DNA of 64,000 bases from Nostoc sp. NMS8 (GCF_017115045.1 NZ_JABXKK010000113.1:62001-126000), one strand, 5' to 3'. Counted from the first letter of the stretch, positions 26,594 through 35,638 are shown. Notes: generated by a model not told the origin, from the sequence alone. Program-made: numbers and translations.

Positions 26594-26636
26594 AAAAAAC
26601 CTTGAAAGGGGAGATATAGTATTTCCCCTTTCAAGG
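26594..26636 (-). terminator. Terminator of the bolA-grxD unit
   Basis: On the minus strand a perfect 13-bp stem (CCTTGAAAGGGGA / TCCCCTTTCAAGG) with an 11-base loop is followed by TTTTTT. It lies 78 bases beyond the grxD stop. Confidence 0.85.
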
Positions 26637-26713
26637 ACATTAAAAATAGTTCATTGCCTTGATTAAAAAGTGCTAATTCAGTAGTACCCTTCTAGTTTGT
26701 TGGAAACAGGAAG

Positions 26714-27037
26714 TTATGAAGCTATAGCGACTTCTACCTTTTCCTGCAATTCACCTTTCTGGTACAGTTCAATTAAGATGTCAGAACCACCAAGGAATTC
26801 ACCATTGATATACACTTGGGGAATTGTGGGCCAGTTAGAGTATTCTTTAATTCCCTGACGGATTTCAGAGTCTGATAGAACGTCAATCGTCTCGAAGGGA
26901 ACTCCCAAGGTATTGAGAATCTGCACAACGTTGTTGGAGAAACCACATTGGGGCATTAACTTGTTTCCCTTCATGAAAACCAAAATCTTGTTATCTTTTA
27001 CCAAGTTATCAATTTTGTCTTTGAGTTCTGGCGTCAT
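26714..27037 (-). CDS. grxD: Monothiol glutaredoxin, Grx4 family
   Basis: The CGFS active site (Cys31 in MPQCGFSNN) defines the monothiol class that binds a [2Fe-2S] cluster with glutathione and serves in iron-sulfur cluster delivery and iron sensing. Other marks are WPTIPQVYINGEFLGGSDI. Length 107 is standard. The next gene upstream on the same strand is bolA, its usual partner, 105 bases away, and a strong terminator follows. Confidence 0.95.
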   Translation of the reverse strand: MTPELKDKIDNLVKDNKILVFMKGNKLMPQCGFSNNVVQILNTLGVPFETIDVLSDSEIRQGIKEYSNWPTIPQVYINGEFLGGSDILIELYQKGELQEKVEVAIAS

Positions 27038-27142
27038 GGTATTTGTGTTTCCTATGTTGCATTAAGAGAGTGAGGAGTGAACAGTAAGGAGTGAGGGGTT
27101 AAAAATTCATAATTCATAACTCCTAACTCCTTACTCATAACT

Positions 27143-27400
27143 TTAGGAACTTGCTGTTGCTTGCCATGCTTCAGGAGTGTATGTTTTTAATGCCAAGGCA
27201 TGAATCGCTTCAGTTGACATAGCTTGCCCCAACGCACCATAAATTAACTGGTGCTGTTGCACTAGTCCTTTACCTGCAAAGCGCGATGAAACTACTGTCA
27301 CCTGATAGTGGTCTCCGCCACCAGTCAAGTCTTGCACCTGAACCTGGGCGTCTGGCAGTTCCGCCTTGATCATTGCCTCAACCTGCTGCGGACTAATCAT
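27143..27400 (-). CDS. bolA: BolA family protein
   Basis: The 85 residues contain the BolA fold with GGGDHYQVTVVSSRFAGKGLVQQHQLIYGALG; His at DHYQ and the late KTYTP region fit the class that shares a [2Fe-2S] cluster with monothiol glutaredoxins. It precedes grxD on the same strand, which strongly supports a Grx-BolA complex. The spacer between them contains AACTCC-type tandem repeats. Confidence 0.93.
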   Translation of the reverse strand: MISPQQVEAMIKAELPDAQVQVQDLTGGGDHYQVTVVSSRFAGKGLVQQHQLIYGALGQAMSTEAIHALALKTYTPEAWQATASS

Positions 27401-27641
27401 CGCAATTCCTGAAAAAACTTACTTTTCTATTATTAACAGATATAGAGCAAATACCTGTGCCAATTTCAGGTTTTGGCAAGGACAGGAATAAATGCGCCTC
27501 AGAGGTATATTTTTGAGAACGCTGGGGAAAGCTAATGGCAGATAATCTTATCCTAGCACTGGGCGTTCCAGGGTGCTGTTCAGGGAGAGAAGGATGTGAA
27601 AGATGAGGGAGATGGGGAAAAGCAGGCAACAAAAATTTAAT

Positions 27642-28250
27642 TTATTTTTTTTGGGATGAGGAAGATGAATTACCACCTTCTTTGGGATAGGGAGAATCGA
27701 CAAAACCCAATTCAAATAACTGTTTATAGGCTTTTTTGCCTAAATCCCGCGTCGGGTTTTGACTTTTAATTATTTGAATCAACAACGGTACAGCTAATTC
27801 TGGCTGATTTTGTGCGCGATGTACCAATGCTAGTTGAAAGGTGGCTTCGTCTCGTTTTTGGGCTGTTAATAGAGCTTTTTGACGCTGAGAATCAGAAACT
27901 CTATTGTCAATTCCCGAAAAGCTAGAATTTAACTCTTGATAAAAATTAGATAGCTGATTATAAACCTGACGTGCTTCTTGCAGTTTCTTGGCAGCTAAGG
28001 GGTAGTTTTGAGAAGAAACAGCTTGTTCTGCCTCTTTTAATAAGCGATCGCCTCCTGCAATACTCAAAAGGCTATTACTTTCGGTTATGGGGCGAAGATT
28101 ATTAGGATCGTTGGGGTCAATGGGTTGTGGTTGGCTGGTAGTGCCTGGTAACTGTGGTACCTGAGCATTCACAGGTGATAGCAGACTGAGGACTGCCATA
28201 ACTGATAAAACAGTACGGTGCATCAAGGTAACAGCGGCAGCAGTGTTCAT
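27642..28250 (-). CDS. Exported hypothetical protein with TPR-like helices
   Basis: A signal peptide (VLSVMAVLSLLSPVNAQ) is followed by a Pro/Asn linker and a helical region (GGDRLLKEAEQAVSSQNYPLAAKKLQEARQ) that reads like degenerate TPRs, then a Ser/Lys tail. It is probably periplasmic. The initiator may be the ATG at 28250 or an internal one nine codons later. No family name can be given. Confidence 0.78.
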   Translation of the reverse strand: MNTAAAVTLMHRTVLSVMAVLSLLSPVNAQVPQLPGTTSQPQPIDPNDPNNLRPITESNSLLSIAGGDRLLKEAEQAVSSQNYPLAAKKLQEARQVYNQLSNFYQELNSSFSGIDNRVSDSQRQKALLTAQKRDEATFQLALVHRAQNQPELAVPLLIQIIKSQNPTRDLGKKAYKQLFELGFVDSPYPKEGGNSSSSSQKK

Positions 28251-28677
28251 GGGATCAATTAGTGCGACAACTAGATAAAAGAGTTATGGAAACTTCGGGT
28301 ATCTTAACTCTGTTTTGGTCTTGGACAAAGCAAAGTTACATCCTAAGTATCTCTGATTTAGACTAAAAATCGGTTTACTAGAGTTCCCATTACCCCTGTA
28401 TACCAATTAACTTCTATCGCAGCGATCGGCGATACCTATAGTACAATACAGTTCAGTTAGCGCCAAAAACCTTAAGTTGTGTAGAAACCCAACATTTTCA
28501 TAGCTTTGTTGGGTTACGCTTTGCTTCACCCAACCTACAATTCTTCTTAACTTTTTATTACTCAGCACTCGTTACTCAGCACGGACTAAACTTAGCTATC
28601 CGCTAACAGCACTGTTTCGGTGATGTCTCCAGTCCGCGCTTCCGAAAATTTTGTTTTTACCAGTAATATTTACGACA
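28251..28677. other. Intergenic region with dispersed repeats
   Basis: No gene. A hairpin at 28508-28534 (GTTGGGT / ACCCAAC) belongs to a common cyanobacterial spacer repeat, and a second copy of the 3869 repeat is present at 28574-28617. Confidence 0.5.
28574..28617. repeat. Dispersed repeat, copy 2
   Basis: Matches 3869-3914 (ACTCAGCACGG, CTTAGCTATCCGCTAAC, CTGTTT) with a few changes and one indel. Confidence 0.55.
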
Positions 28678-29433
28678 TTAAGAATTAGTAATTTCTGCAA
28701 ATGCGTGATTAGTAACTTTTGTTTCTTGATGACTTAGTTGTTGCAGTGCCTTGGCTAAATCACCTGTAATGCTTTTGGCATCTTGTTTTATACAGCCACT
28801 CATGTAATCCATTACTTTGATTGGAGAACCAATGTCAATACTTACATCTGTACCCCAATTGGGATAAGGTTGGCTGTAATTAATGCCTATAGGTATAATT
28901 TTCACTCCCAGCCCTGAATGACTAGATTCAGCATTCAAAGCAAGACGAGCAATTCCTGGTTTTAACTGGTGAACTTGACCATCACGAAAAATGTTACCTT
29001 CTGGAAAAATTACCAGAGTTTTTTGCTGCTGAAGTAGCTCGACTCCATGTCGCAGCGTGCGGATTGATGGATGCTTAGAATTTACAGGAAACCCACCCAA
29101 ACGTCGGACAAACCAGCCTTGCAAACCTTGGCATTCGTCAATCGTCACCATAAACCGCAAGTCTTGTTTTCTCAAAGAAGCGGTAGCATAGGGTACGAGC
29201 AAAGCATCCCAACGCGCTCGATGGGTAGGCGCAAGAATGATAGGCCCAGTTGTGGGGATATTTTTTTGTCCGGTTATTCTAATTTGTCCAAAGAATAATG
29301 GTAATAGGCAGTGACGCCCTAATAAATGTGCCAGAGGACTTAACCAAGGAGAAACCCTTGAGGTAGCACTATCTACCTTAGGATTTGCTGGTGTGCGCTG
29401 GCAGTTATCGGATGAAGAATAAAATTCCATCAT
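28678..29433 (-). CDS. Lysophospholipid acyltransferase (PlsC family)
   Basis: The HX4D motif is THRARWD (His71, Asp76) and the substrate motif is FPEGNIFRDG, as in 1-acyl-sn-glycerol-3-phosphate acyltransferases, which make phosphatidate for membrane lipids. A hydrophobic stretch near residues 30-50 may anchor it. Its first two codons are both ATG. PlsC is the likeliest role, but cyanobacteria carry several paralogues with different acyl acceptors. Confidence 0.87.
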   Translation of the reverse strand: MMEFYSSSDNCQRTPANPKVDSATSRVSPWLSPLAHLLGRHCLLPLFFGQIRITGQKNIPTTGPIILAPTHRARWDALLVPYATASLRKQDLRFMVTIDECQGLQGWFVRRLGGFPVNSKHPSIRTLRHGVELLQQQKTLVIFPEGNIFRDGQVHQLKPGIARLALNAESSHSGLGVKIIPIGINYSQPYPNWGTDVSIDIGSPIKVMDYMSGCIKQDAKSITGDLAKALQQLSHQETKVTNHAFAEITNS

Positions 29434-29546
29434 GACGGATGCAGCTGATTGACAGGTAAAAATTTAACGAAAAGTCTGATTAGTTACACCGTAGATTCTC
29501 TTGCGTGAATTGTGTCGTACTAGATGGACAGTTTTACCTCTGTCTG

Positions 29547-30032
29547 TTATTTTCCCCGACGCCGCCTAGTGGCAAACCAGGCCTGTAATTGTTGACGACA
29601 AGCTGACTCCAGAATGCCTCCGATTACCTGTAAGCGGTGATTTGAAGCAGCACTATCGGGTATGTTAATAACTGTACGAATTGCGCCAGTTTTTGTATCG
29701 TCTACTCCATATACAAGAAGTCCTAGACGCGCTTGCAAAATAGCACCTGCACACATCGGACAAGGTTCGAGAGTTACATACAGGGTGCATTCATTAAGAT
29801 GCCAATTTTGTAAAGTTGTTGCAGCTGTCTTTAGAGCGAGAATTTCCGCATGAGCGGTAGGATCTTTGTCGCGCTCTTTTCTGTTTTCTCCTTGTGCTAG
29901 CAATTTGCCTGTTGAATCAATGATAACAGCACCGACAGGGATTTCACCTGCATCACCTGCGGTTTTTGCTAATTCTACGGCACAACTCATCCATTTTTGA
30001 TGTATAAGATATTCTGTATACTTAGTTAGCAT
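29547..30032 (-). CDS. tadA: tRNA-specific adenosine deaminase
   Basis: The zinc cytidine deaminase-like motifs are HAEILAL (His61, catalytic Glu63) and PCPMCAGA (Cys91, Cys94). TadA converts A34 to inosine in tRNA-Arg(ACG) and is essential in most bacteria. Length 161 fits. The C-terminal SACRQQLQAWFATRRRRGK basic tail suits tRNA binding. It lies 113 bases upstream of plsC on the same strand. Confidence 0.94.
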   Translation of the reverse strand: MLTKYTEYLIHQKWMSCAVELAKTAGDAGEIPVGAVIIDSTGKLLAQGENRKERDKDPTAHAEILALKTAATTLQNWHLNECTLYVTLEPCPMCAGAILQARLGLLVYGVDDTKTGAIRTVINIPDSAASNHRLQVIGGILESACRQQLQAWFATRRRRGK

Positions 30033-30086
30033 CTTCTTATCAATGCCTGATGTGCAACTTAATATTCTGACCTCTCTCTAAATCAC

Positions 30087-30187
30087 CAATACTGTTCGGT
30101 TAAGGCAAGAGACGCGATGAATTGCCGTCTCTACAATAATCAGAGACGCGATGAATCGCCGTCTTTACAATAATCTTTCGTCTTGAT
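30087..30187. repeat. Dispersed repeat with two tandem hairpin units, copy A
   Basis: Positions 30087-30140 match 40755-40808 over 54 bases with one mismatch. The unit contains hairpin GAGACG / CGTCTC. A second, diverged unit (GAGACGCGATGAATCGCCGTC) follows directly at 30142-30175. Confidence 0.7.
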
Positions 30188-30202
30188 GGCGATTTATCGT
30201 GT

Positions 30203-30517
30203 CTAAATAGCGGCTTGGGCTAAAAGGGGATCGAGTTGACTGTGTGTGTCTAGTTGATAAAGGTCATCGCAGCCGCCAATATGCTGGTTATTAATAAAAA
30301 TTTGTGGTAGTGCACGGCGACCGTTAGCGCGTTCTGCCATTTTGGCTCTGGCTGATTCGTCGCCGTCGATTTTGTATTCAGTAAAATTTACGCCTTTCCA
30401 CCACAGCAGTATTTTGGCACGAATGCAGTAAGGACAAGTTTGCCATGTGTAAAGTTCGACGTTGGCTTTGACTCGCTCTGGATGGCGATTTAAAAGGGGA
30501 TTAAGAAAGTCCAGCAT
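30203..30517 (-). CDS. grxC: Glutaredoxin 3 (dithiol)
   Basis: The CPYC active site (Cys28, Cys31 in TWQTCPYCIRAK) and the cis-Pro motif ALPQIFINNQHIGGCDDL identify a classical dithiol glutaredoxin of 104 residues. It uses glutathione to reduce disulfides and mixed disulfides. The first 18 residues are an extra N-terminal extension. It is separate from the monothiol grxD by 3 kb. Confidence 0.94.
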   Translation of the reverse strand: MLDFLNPLLNRHPERVKANVELYTWQTCPYCIRAKILLWWKGVNFTEYKIDGDESARAKMAERANGRRALPQIFINNQHIGGCDDLYQLDTHSQLDPLLAQAAI

Positions 30518-30566
30518 TATTGATCTTAAGCAAGGTTTTAACTCTGTCTCTAGCCTAGATCATTCC

Positions 30567-31139
30567 TTACCGCATCGGCGCTGGAACCCACTTTTGGAAA
30601 CTCTCTAAATGATTCCAGTAAGACAAATATCCAGTCAATGCCCAAATTAAAGCCGCTACTATCAGCACTGCTACGCCAATTAGCCGCCAGGTTCGGTTGG
30701 TTTTCCAATAGAGAGTTGGCGCGGCAAAAATCCCACCTAAGCCAGTTAAAATAAAGCCGATTCCCGATAAAAGCGGTTGCTTTGTCAAATTCAAGTTGAT
30801 GATGCGGATACCGACTACGATCGCAACTGCACCAGCAAAGAAGCCATAAATTGCTATTGTCAATAAATCCCAACCTTGAGCAAGGGCGATCGCAGCGGCA
30901 ATAAACAAGATTCCAAATAGTACACTTGTCTCACCAAAGGCAATGTTAAAACTCCCGATAACTGGCCAGGTGAAGCTCATGTGTAAACCAGTTGTAAGTG
31001 CGATCGCACCCGTAATTCCAAAACCCGGAATCCACTGTTTTTGCTTAGAACTATCTATACCACGATACACGTAGTCAGCTAGTAGAAATAAGCCAGCTAC
31101 CATGTTAATTAACATGAGGGTGATGTAGTCGATAAACAC
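30567..31139 (-). CDS. DUF981 membrane protein
   Basis: A GTG start at 31139 yields 190 residues with about seven hydrophobic segments and the sequence FIDYITLMLINMVAGLFLLA and GLHMSFTWP typical of DUF981 predicted membrane proteins. No catalytic motif is known for the family. It is followed by grxC 49 bases downstream on the same strand, possibly co-transcribed. Confidence 0.8.
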   Translation of the reverse strand: MFIDYITLMLINMVAGLFLLADYVYRGIDSSKQKQWIPGFGITGAIALTTGLHMSFTWPVIGSFNIAFGETSVLFGILFIAAAIALAQGWDLLTIAIYGFFAGAVAIVVGIRIINLNLTKQPLLSGIGFILTGLGGIFAAPTLYWKTNRTWRLIGVAVLIVAALIWALTGYLSYWNHLESFQKWVPAPMR

Positions 31140-31472
31140 GATTAACCTCTTAATTTAACAAGCTCTTAACTCTGCACCTCGTTTTTCAGTTTTTAGTGCA
31201 TTCACCAGCTTTTTTCTTGATTATTTTATACTTAAAGATAGATACTGAATAACTGCTACCCATTTGTAACAGTTTTTAACTTAGTTAATTTTGAACACGC
31301 TTTATACTGAAGTACTAAGGGTAAAAAACAATAATGTCTTAAATGGCACTTTTGTAACCAGTTAGCAGTAAAACTTAACTTTTCTCCACGTGTATCCGCC
31401 CTTTGGTAGACTTGAAAACTGAAATAGGCAGATGAAACGACGCAAATTCAAGCAGTTGAGAGGGCAGACTCT
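31140..31472. promoter_or_regulatory. Divergent promoter region DUF981 / glpX
   Basis: The 333-base AT-rich spacer separates two divergent genes. No clear operator palindrome stands out. The glpX initiator GTG at 31473 has AGAGGGCAG upstream as a possible ribosome site. Confidence 0.45.
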
Positions 31473-32510
31473 GTGGAAAATACACTTGGGTTAGAGATTA
31501 TTGAAGTAGTAGAGCAAGCCGCGATCGCATCCGCAAAGTGGATGGGTAAAGGCGAAAAAAACATCGCTGACCAGGTAGCTGTAGAAGCTATGCGGGAACG
31601 GATGAATAAAATCCACATGCGCGGTCGCATCGTGATCGGGGAAGGCGAACGCGACGACGCACCGATGCTATACATCGGGGAAGAAGTTGGTATCTGTACC
31701 CAACCAAATGCCGCAAGTTTCTGTAACCCAGATGAACTAATTGAAATTGATATCGCGGTTGACCCCTGTGAAGGTACGAACCTGGTAGCTTATGGACAAC
31801 CTGGTTCAATGGCTGTGTTGGCAATTTCTGAAAAGGGTGGATTATTTGCTGCTCCTGACTTTTACATGAAGAAGCTAGCAGCACCTCCCGCAGCTAAGGG
31901 CAAGGTAGACATCAACAAGTCAGCCACGGAAAACCTGAAGATTCTCTCTGAGGTTTTAGACAGGGGTATTGATGAACTTGTAGTAGTAGTCATGAAGCGC
32001 GAACGCCACAACGATTTAATTAAAGAAATTCGTGAGGCTGGAGCGAGAGTTGCCCTAATTTCCGATGGTGATGTGGGTGCAGCTATCAGCTGTGGTTTTG
32101 CTGGAACTAATATCCACGCGCTGATGGGTATCGGTGCGGCTCCTGAAGGTGTAATCTCGGCAGCAGCAATGCGTGCTTTGGGTGGACATTTCCAAGGTCA
32201 ACTGATCTACGATCCAGCAGTAGTAAAAACAGGTCTGATTGGAGAAAGCAAAGAAGCCAACATTGATCGCTTAAAGTCTATGAATATCAATGACCCCGAT
32301 AAGGTCTATGATGCTCATGAACTGGCATCTGGTAAAACTATTCTGTTTGCTGCTAGCGGCATTACCAGTGGTAATCTCATGCAAGGTGTACGTTTCTTCA
32401 AGGACGGGGCAAGAACTCAAAGTTTGGTTATTTCTAACCAGTCGAAAACGGCTCGATTTGTTGACACAATTCACTTGTTTGGTGAACCAAAAGTTCTCCA
32501 ACTGAACTAA
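31473..32510 (+). CDS. glpX: Class II fructose-1,6-/sedoheptulose-1,7-bisphosphatase
   Basis: This is the cyanobacterial dual-function FBPase/SBPase of the Calvin cycle, releasing phosphate from both bisphosphates. Motifs are GEGERDDAPML (metal site), DPCEGTNL and GGHFQGQLIYDP. The 345 residues match the usual length. The GTG start gives MENTLGLEIIEVVEQAA, as in relatives. Such enzymes are usually redox- and AMP-regulated in cyanobacteria; nothing about that can be read directly here. hemA follows on the same strand after a repeat-filled spacer. Confidence 0.95.
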   Translation: MENTLGLEIIEVVEQAAIASAKWMGKGEKNIADQVAVEAMRERMNKIHMRGRIVIGEGERDDAPMLYIGEEVGICTQPNAASFCNPDELIEIDIAVDPCEGTNLVAYGQPGSMAVLAISEKGGLFAAPDFYMKKLAAPPAAKGKVDINKSATENLKILSEVLDRGIDELVVVVMKRERHNDLIKEIREAGARVALISDGDVGAAISCGFAGTNIHALMGIGAAPEGVISAAAMRALGGHFQGQLIYDPAVVKTGLIGESKEANIDRLKSMNINDPDKVYDAHELASGKTILFAASGITSGNLMQGVRFFKDGARTQSLVISNQSKTARFVDTIHLFGEPKVLQLN

Positions 32511-32609
32511 TTTTTAGGGAATGGGGAATGGTAAAAGTAGGGGCGAAGCATAAGGAAAAAATCTTTCTATAAAACGGAAAAATAGTCACCAAAATGCTTT
32601 TCCTTTACA

Positions 32610-32642
32610 GTAGTTAGTAGTTAGTAGTTAGTAATTAATTGT
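32610..32642. repeat. TAGTTAG heptamer tandem repeat
   Basis: About four copies of TAGTTAG lie between glpX and hemA. This is the classical heptamer repeat type of Nostocales. Confidence 0.6.
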
Positions 32643-32741
32643 TGGTTGAAAAAATATCAACCAAGAAGCAAAAATTCCCCATTCCCTATTCTCACTTAAT
32701 GCCAGATTGCCAACTACCAACTAGTAACTACAATTTAGCAA

Positions 32742-34028
32742 ATGAATATAGCAGTGGTGGGGTTAAGCCATAAAACAGCCCCAGTAGAAGTCCGGGAAAA
32801 ACTGAGCATTCCAGAATCACAAATTGAAAATGCGATCGCTCAGTTGGCCAGCTATCCCCATATTGATGAAGTTGCAATTCTTAGCACTTGTAACCGCCTA
32901 GAAATCTATATTGTTACCAGTGAAGCAGACCAAGGTATCCGGGAAATAACGCAGTTTCTTGCAGAATTTAGTAAATTACCCGTGCTTTCTCTGCGACAAC
33001 ACTTGTTTATGTTGCTCCATGATGATGCAGTGATGCACGTTATGCGGGTAGCAGGTGGTTTAGATAGTCTGGTTCTCGGAGAAGGTCAAATTCTGGCTCA
33101 GGTGAAGACTACTCACAAACTGGGACAGCAATATAGCGGTATAAAAACCATTTTGAATCGATTATTTAAACAAGCGCTAACAGCTGGTAAACGGGTTCGC
33201 ACTGAAACTAGTATTGGTACTGGGGCTGTCTCGATCAGTTCGGCAGCTGTGGAGTTAGCACAGATAAAAGTGGCAAATTTAGCTGCTTGCCGAGTGGTAA
33301 TTTTGGGTGCTGGTAAAATGTCGCGGCTGCTCGTGCAACACCTACTTTCTAAGGGTGCTGTGCAAATTAGTATTGTAAATCGCTCTCGCGATCGCGCTCA
33401 AGAATTAGCAAAGCAATTCCCTCAGCAACCGATCAATATTCATCCACTATCGGAGATGATGACTGTAATTGCCGATAGTGATTTGGTATTTACCAGTACT
33501 TCGGCAACAGAGCCAATACTTGACCGTGCCAAATTGGAAATGGTTTTAGAAGTTCAGCGCTCTTTAATGTTATTTGATATTTCTGTGCCGCGTAATGTTC
33601 ATGCGGATGTAAATGAATTAGAAAACGTGCAGGCGTTTAATGTGGATGATTTGAAGGCAGTAGTAGCGCAAAACTACGAAAGCCGTCGGAAGATTGCACA
33701 AGAAGCCGAGCGACTTTTAGAAGAAGAAGTGGAAGCCTTTGATATTTGGTGGCGCTCTCTTGAAACTGTTACCACTATTAGCTGTCTGCGAAATAAAGTC
33801 GAAACCATCCGCGAACAAGAGTTAGAAAAAGCTTTGTCGAGATTGGGTTCGGAATTTGCCGACAAACATCAAGAGATAATAGAAGCATTAACACGGGGAA
33901 TTGTCAATAAAATTTTACATGACCCGATGGTGCAATTGCGATCGCAGCAAGATGTTGAAGCTAGACGGCGCTGTATGCAAACTCTGCAAATGCTGTTCAA
34001 CCTCGATGCAGAGGAACAATTTAGTTAA
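32742..34028 (+). CDS. hemA: Glutamyl-tRNA reductase
   Basis: First committed step of haem, bilin and chlorophyll synthesis: reduction of glutamyl-tRNA(Glu) to glutamate-1-semialdehyde with NADPH. The catalytic Cys50 lies in ILSTCNRLEIY, the NADPH domain has VVILGAGKMSRLL, and the C-terminal dimerisation helices are present. At 428 residues it has full length. It ends in a strong terminator. Confidence 0.97.
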   Translation: MNIAVVGLSHKTAPVEVREKLSIPESQIENAIAQLASYPHIDEVAILSTCNRLEIYIVTSEADQGIREITQFLAEFSKLPVLSLRQHLFMLLHDDAVMHVMRVAGGLDSLVLGEGQILAQVKTTHKLGQQYSGIKTILNRLFKQALTAGKRVRTETSIGTGAVSISSAAVELAQIKVANLAACRVVILGAGKMSRLLVQHLLSKGAVQISIVNRSRDRAQELAKQFPQQPINIHPLSEMMTVIADSDLVFTSTSATEPILDRAKLEMVLEVQRSLMLFDISVPRNVHADVNELENVQAFNVDDLKAVVAQNYESRRKIAQEAERLLEEEVEAFDIWWRSLETVTTISCLRNKVETIREQELEKALSRLGSEFADKHQEIIEALTRGIVNKILHDPMVQLRSQQDVEARRRCMQTLQMLFNLDAEEQFS

Positions 34029-34042
34029 ATTTAACAACAAGT

Positions 34043-34080
34043 AAGATCCCCGACTTCTTAAAGAAGCTGGGGATCTTTTG
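34043..34080 (+). terminator. Terminator of hemA
   Basis: AAGATCCCC / GGGGATCTT stem with an inner CTTCTT/AAGAAG pair region, followed by TTTTG and TTTT. Confidence 0.85.
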
Positions 34081-34096
34081 TTTTAAATTAGATATA

Positions 34097-34126
34097 CTTC
34101 TAATTAGATACCTATCTAATTAGAAG
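34097..34126. promoter_or_regulatory. Perfect 30-base palindromic operator before the ArsR-type gene
   Basis: CTTCTAATTAGATA, then CC, then the exact reverse complement TATCTAATTAGAAG, ending 6 bases before the ATG at 34133. ArsR-family repressors bind such palindromes in their own promoters, so autorepression is likely. It leaves almost no room for a ribosome site downstream. Confidence 0.8.
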
Positions 34127-34132
34127 TTAGTT

Positions 34133-34699
34133 ATGCAACCAGAGCAATTTAACATTTTACTGCGCTTTTTCAAGGCATTAGCGGATGATAGCCGATTGAA
34201 GATTGTAGGTATTTTGGCGAATCAGGAGTGCAGCGTCGAAGAATTGGCGGCGCTACTGCAACTCAAGGAACCGACGGTATCCCATCATTTAGGGAAACTT
34301 AAAGAGCTAAATTTGGTGACAATGCGTCCTGAAGGTAATAGCCGTCTATATCAATTGGATAGTGAGGCTTTACAAAGCATTAGTAAGGAAATTTTCACAC
34401 CAGAAAAAATAGCATCTTTGATAGAGGATGTGGATACTGAAGCTTGGGAAAGCAAAGTGTTGAAAAACTATTTCGAGGGTGATACTCAGCGCCTCAAGGA
34501 AATTCCTGCTAGTCGCAAAAAGCGCCTAGTAATTCTCAAATGGTTAGCAAACCAGTTTGATGTAGGAGTCAACTACCCTGAACACCTGGTAAATGACATT
34601 CTCAAACGCTACCATCCTGACTGCGCCACCCTGCGACGGGAGTTGATTGCTTGCCAGTTAATGCAGCGAGAGGATGGGGTTTATTGGCGTATAACATAG
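34133..34699 (+). CDS. ArsR-family winged-helix regulator with DUF2087
   Basis: The N-terminal winged helix (residues about 7-90: KIVGILANQECSVEELAALLQLKEPTVSHHLGKLKE) is ArsR-like. The C-terminal part (RKKRLVILKWLANQFDVGVNYPEHLVNDILKRYHPDCATLRRELI) is DUF2087, often found in regulators of this type. There is no Cys cluster of metal sensors, so the signal is unknown. A perfect palindrome abuts the start codon. Neighbouring transport genes might be targets, but none is adjacent in the same unit except Uma2. Confidence 0.9.
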   Translation: MQPEQFNILLRFFKALADDSRLKIVGILANQECSVEELAALLQLKEPTVSHHLGKLKELNLVTMRPEGNSRLYQLDSEALQSISKEIFTPEKIASLIEDVDTEAWESKVLKNYFEGDTQRLKEIPASRKKRLVILKWLANQFDVGVNYPEHLVNDILKRYHPDCATLRRELIACQLMQREDGVYWRIT

Positions 34700-34742
34700 G
34701 TATTAAAGATGAATAAACCGCGCAATTATAGGTTGTATTTGT

Positions 34743-35333
34743 ATGCAGTTAGAAACACAAAAAATATATTACACACTTGAAGAGTATTTAGAAATTGAAG
34801 AAAAAGCAGAATATAAAAGCGAATACCGTGATGGAGAAATTGTACCGATGACGGGTGGCACTACAAATCATAATAAAATTGCTTTGAATTTAGCTGCATC
34901 CTTAAAAATTGCTTTAAGGCGTAAAAATTATGATGTTTATATTGGTGATGTACGTTTATGGATACCCCGTTATCGGCAGCATACGTATCCTGATGTGATG
35001 GTGATTGAGGGAAAACCTATTTATACGGGAACCAGCACAACAACGGTTATGAATCCGATGTTAATTGCTGAAGTTTTATCTAAATCGACTAAAAATTATG
35101 ACCAAGGCGATAAGTTTCTTTATTATCGCTCTATTCCCGAATTCAAGGAATATATTTTAATTAACCAATATCAGTATCATGTGATGCAATATGTAAAAAC
35201 TGCGGAAAATCAATGGTCATTTACTGAACTTGAAGATGAATCTGCAACTTTATCACTGCAAACGGTTGATTTTCAAATTGAATTGCGCGACCTTTATGAG
35301 CAAGTCAATTTTGCAGAAAATAACGAAGATTAA
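34743..35333 (+). CDS. Uma2 family protein (PD-(D/E)XK-like nuclease fold)
   Basis: Uma2 proteins are very abundant in cyanobacteria and have a restriction-endonuclease-like fold. Here the core is YPDVMVIEGKPIYTG (Asp) ... LIAEVLSKSTKNYDQGDKFLYY (Glu). The 196-residue length is standard. Codon use is more AT-rich than hemA. It starts 43 bases after the ArsR-type gene. Biological role is unknown; many copies behave as mobile or selfish genes. Confidence 0.88.
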   Translation: MQLETQKIYYTLEEYLEIEEKAEYKSEYRDGEIVPMTGGTTNHNKIALNLAASLKIALRRKNYDVYIGDVRLWIPRYRQHTYPDVMVIEGKPIYTGTSTTTVMNPMLIAEVLSKSTKNYDQGDKFLYYRSIPEFKEYILINQYQYHVMQYVKTAENQWSFTELEDESATLSLQTVDFQIELRDLYEQVNFAENNED

Positions 35334-35348
35334 AAAATAAAGCTCTGA

Positions 35349-35392
35349 TTCACCCCGGATGCTGGTTCATCCAACAAAATTAACTTGGATCT
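35349..35392 (-). pseudogene. LivG-like ATPase fragment (Walker B segment)
   Basis: The minus strand reads KLILLDEPASGVN, matching residues of the intact ATPase gene at 36281-37063 (KLILLDEPAAGVN). Nucleotide similarity to 36491-36534 is about 88 percent by eye. It lies in reversed order relative to the second fragment at 35639. Confidence 0.7.
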
Positions 35393-35454
35393 AAACCTGC
35401 TTCGGTAAAAGCGGTTTGAACTTGCTCTAAATCTTTGACTGTCATCATTGACAT
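35389..35454 (-). pseudogene. Uma2 N-terminal remnant
   Basis: The minus strand encodes MSMMTVKDLEQVQTAFTEAG followed by LDPS and a stop at the junction with the ATPase fragment. TVKDLEQ...AGLD is a common Uma2 N-terminus. Only 24 codons remain. Confidence 0.5.
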
Positions 35455-35638
35455 AAAAAGCTTTTTTCACTGAAGATATACAACTCGATTTTAACAAGAG
35501 CCAAATTACTGAAGATTTGACTCCGTATGGAACTTTCTCTCAAACCTAAGCCTTAAACCGTTTCCTAGCAGCGAATCCGAGCCAGAATAAAAGCCTCTCT
35601 CCCTGCGTGGGAGAGTTTTGGAACAGAAAGCCAATCGC
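35455..35638. other. Non-coding debris
   Basis: Short spacer without recognisable gene. It contains a CTCTCTCCCTGCGTGGGAGAG hairpin-like sequence near 35592-35612. Confidence 0.35.

Larger units (their letters stand above)
26260..26713. other. Intergenic region with two hairpins
   Basis: No gene. It holds a composite hairpin at 26385-26425 and a terminator at 26594-26636. The rest is AT-rich. Confidence 0.5.

Noticed and set aside
27393..27632. Minus-strand frame of 79 codons before bolA
   Set aside because: It covers low-complexity spacer (PHLPHLSHPSLPE) and overlaps the bolA start; not gene-like.
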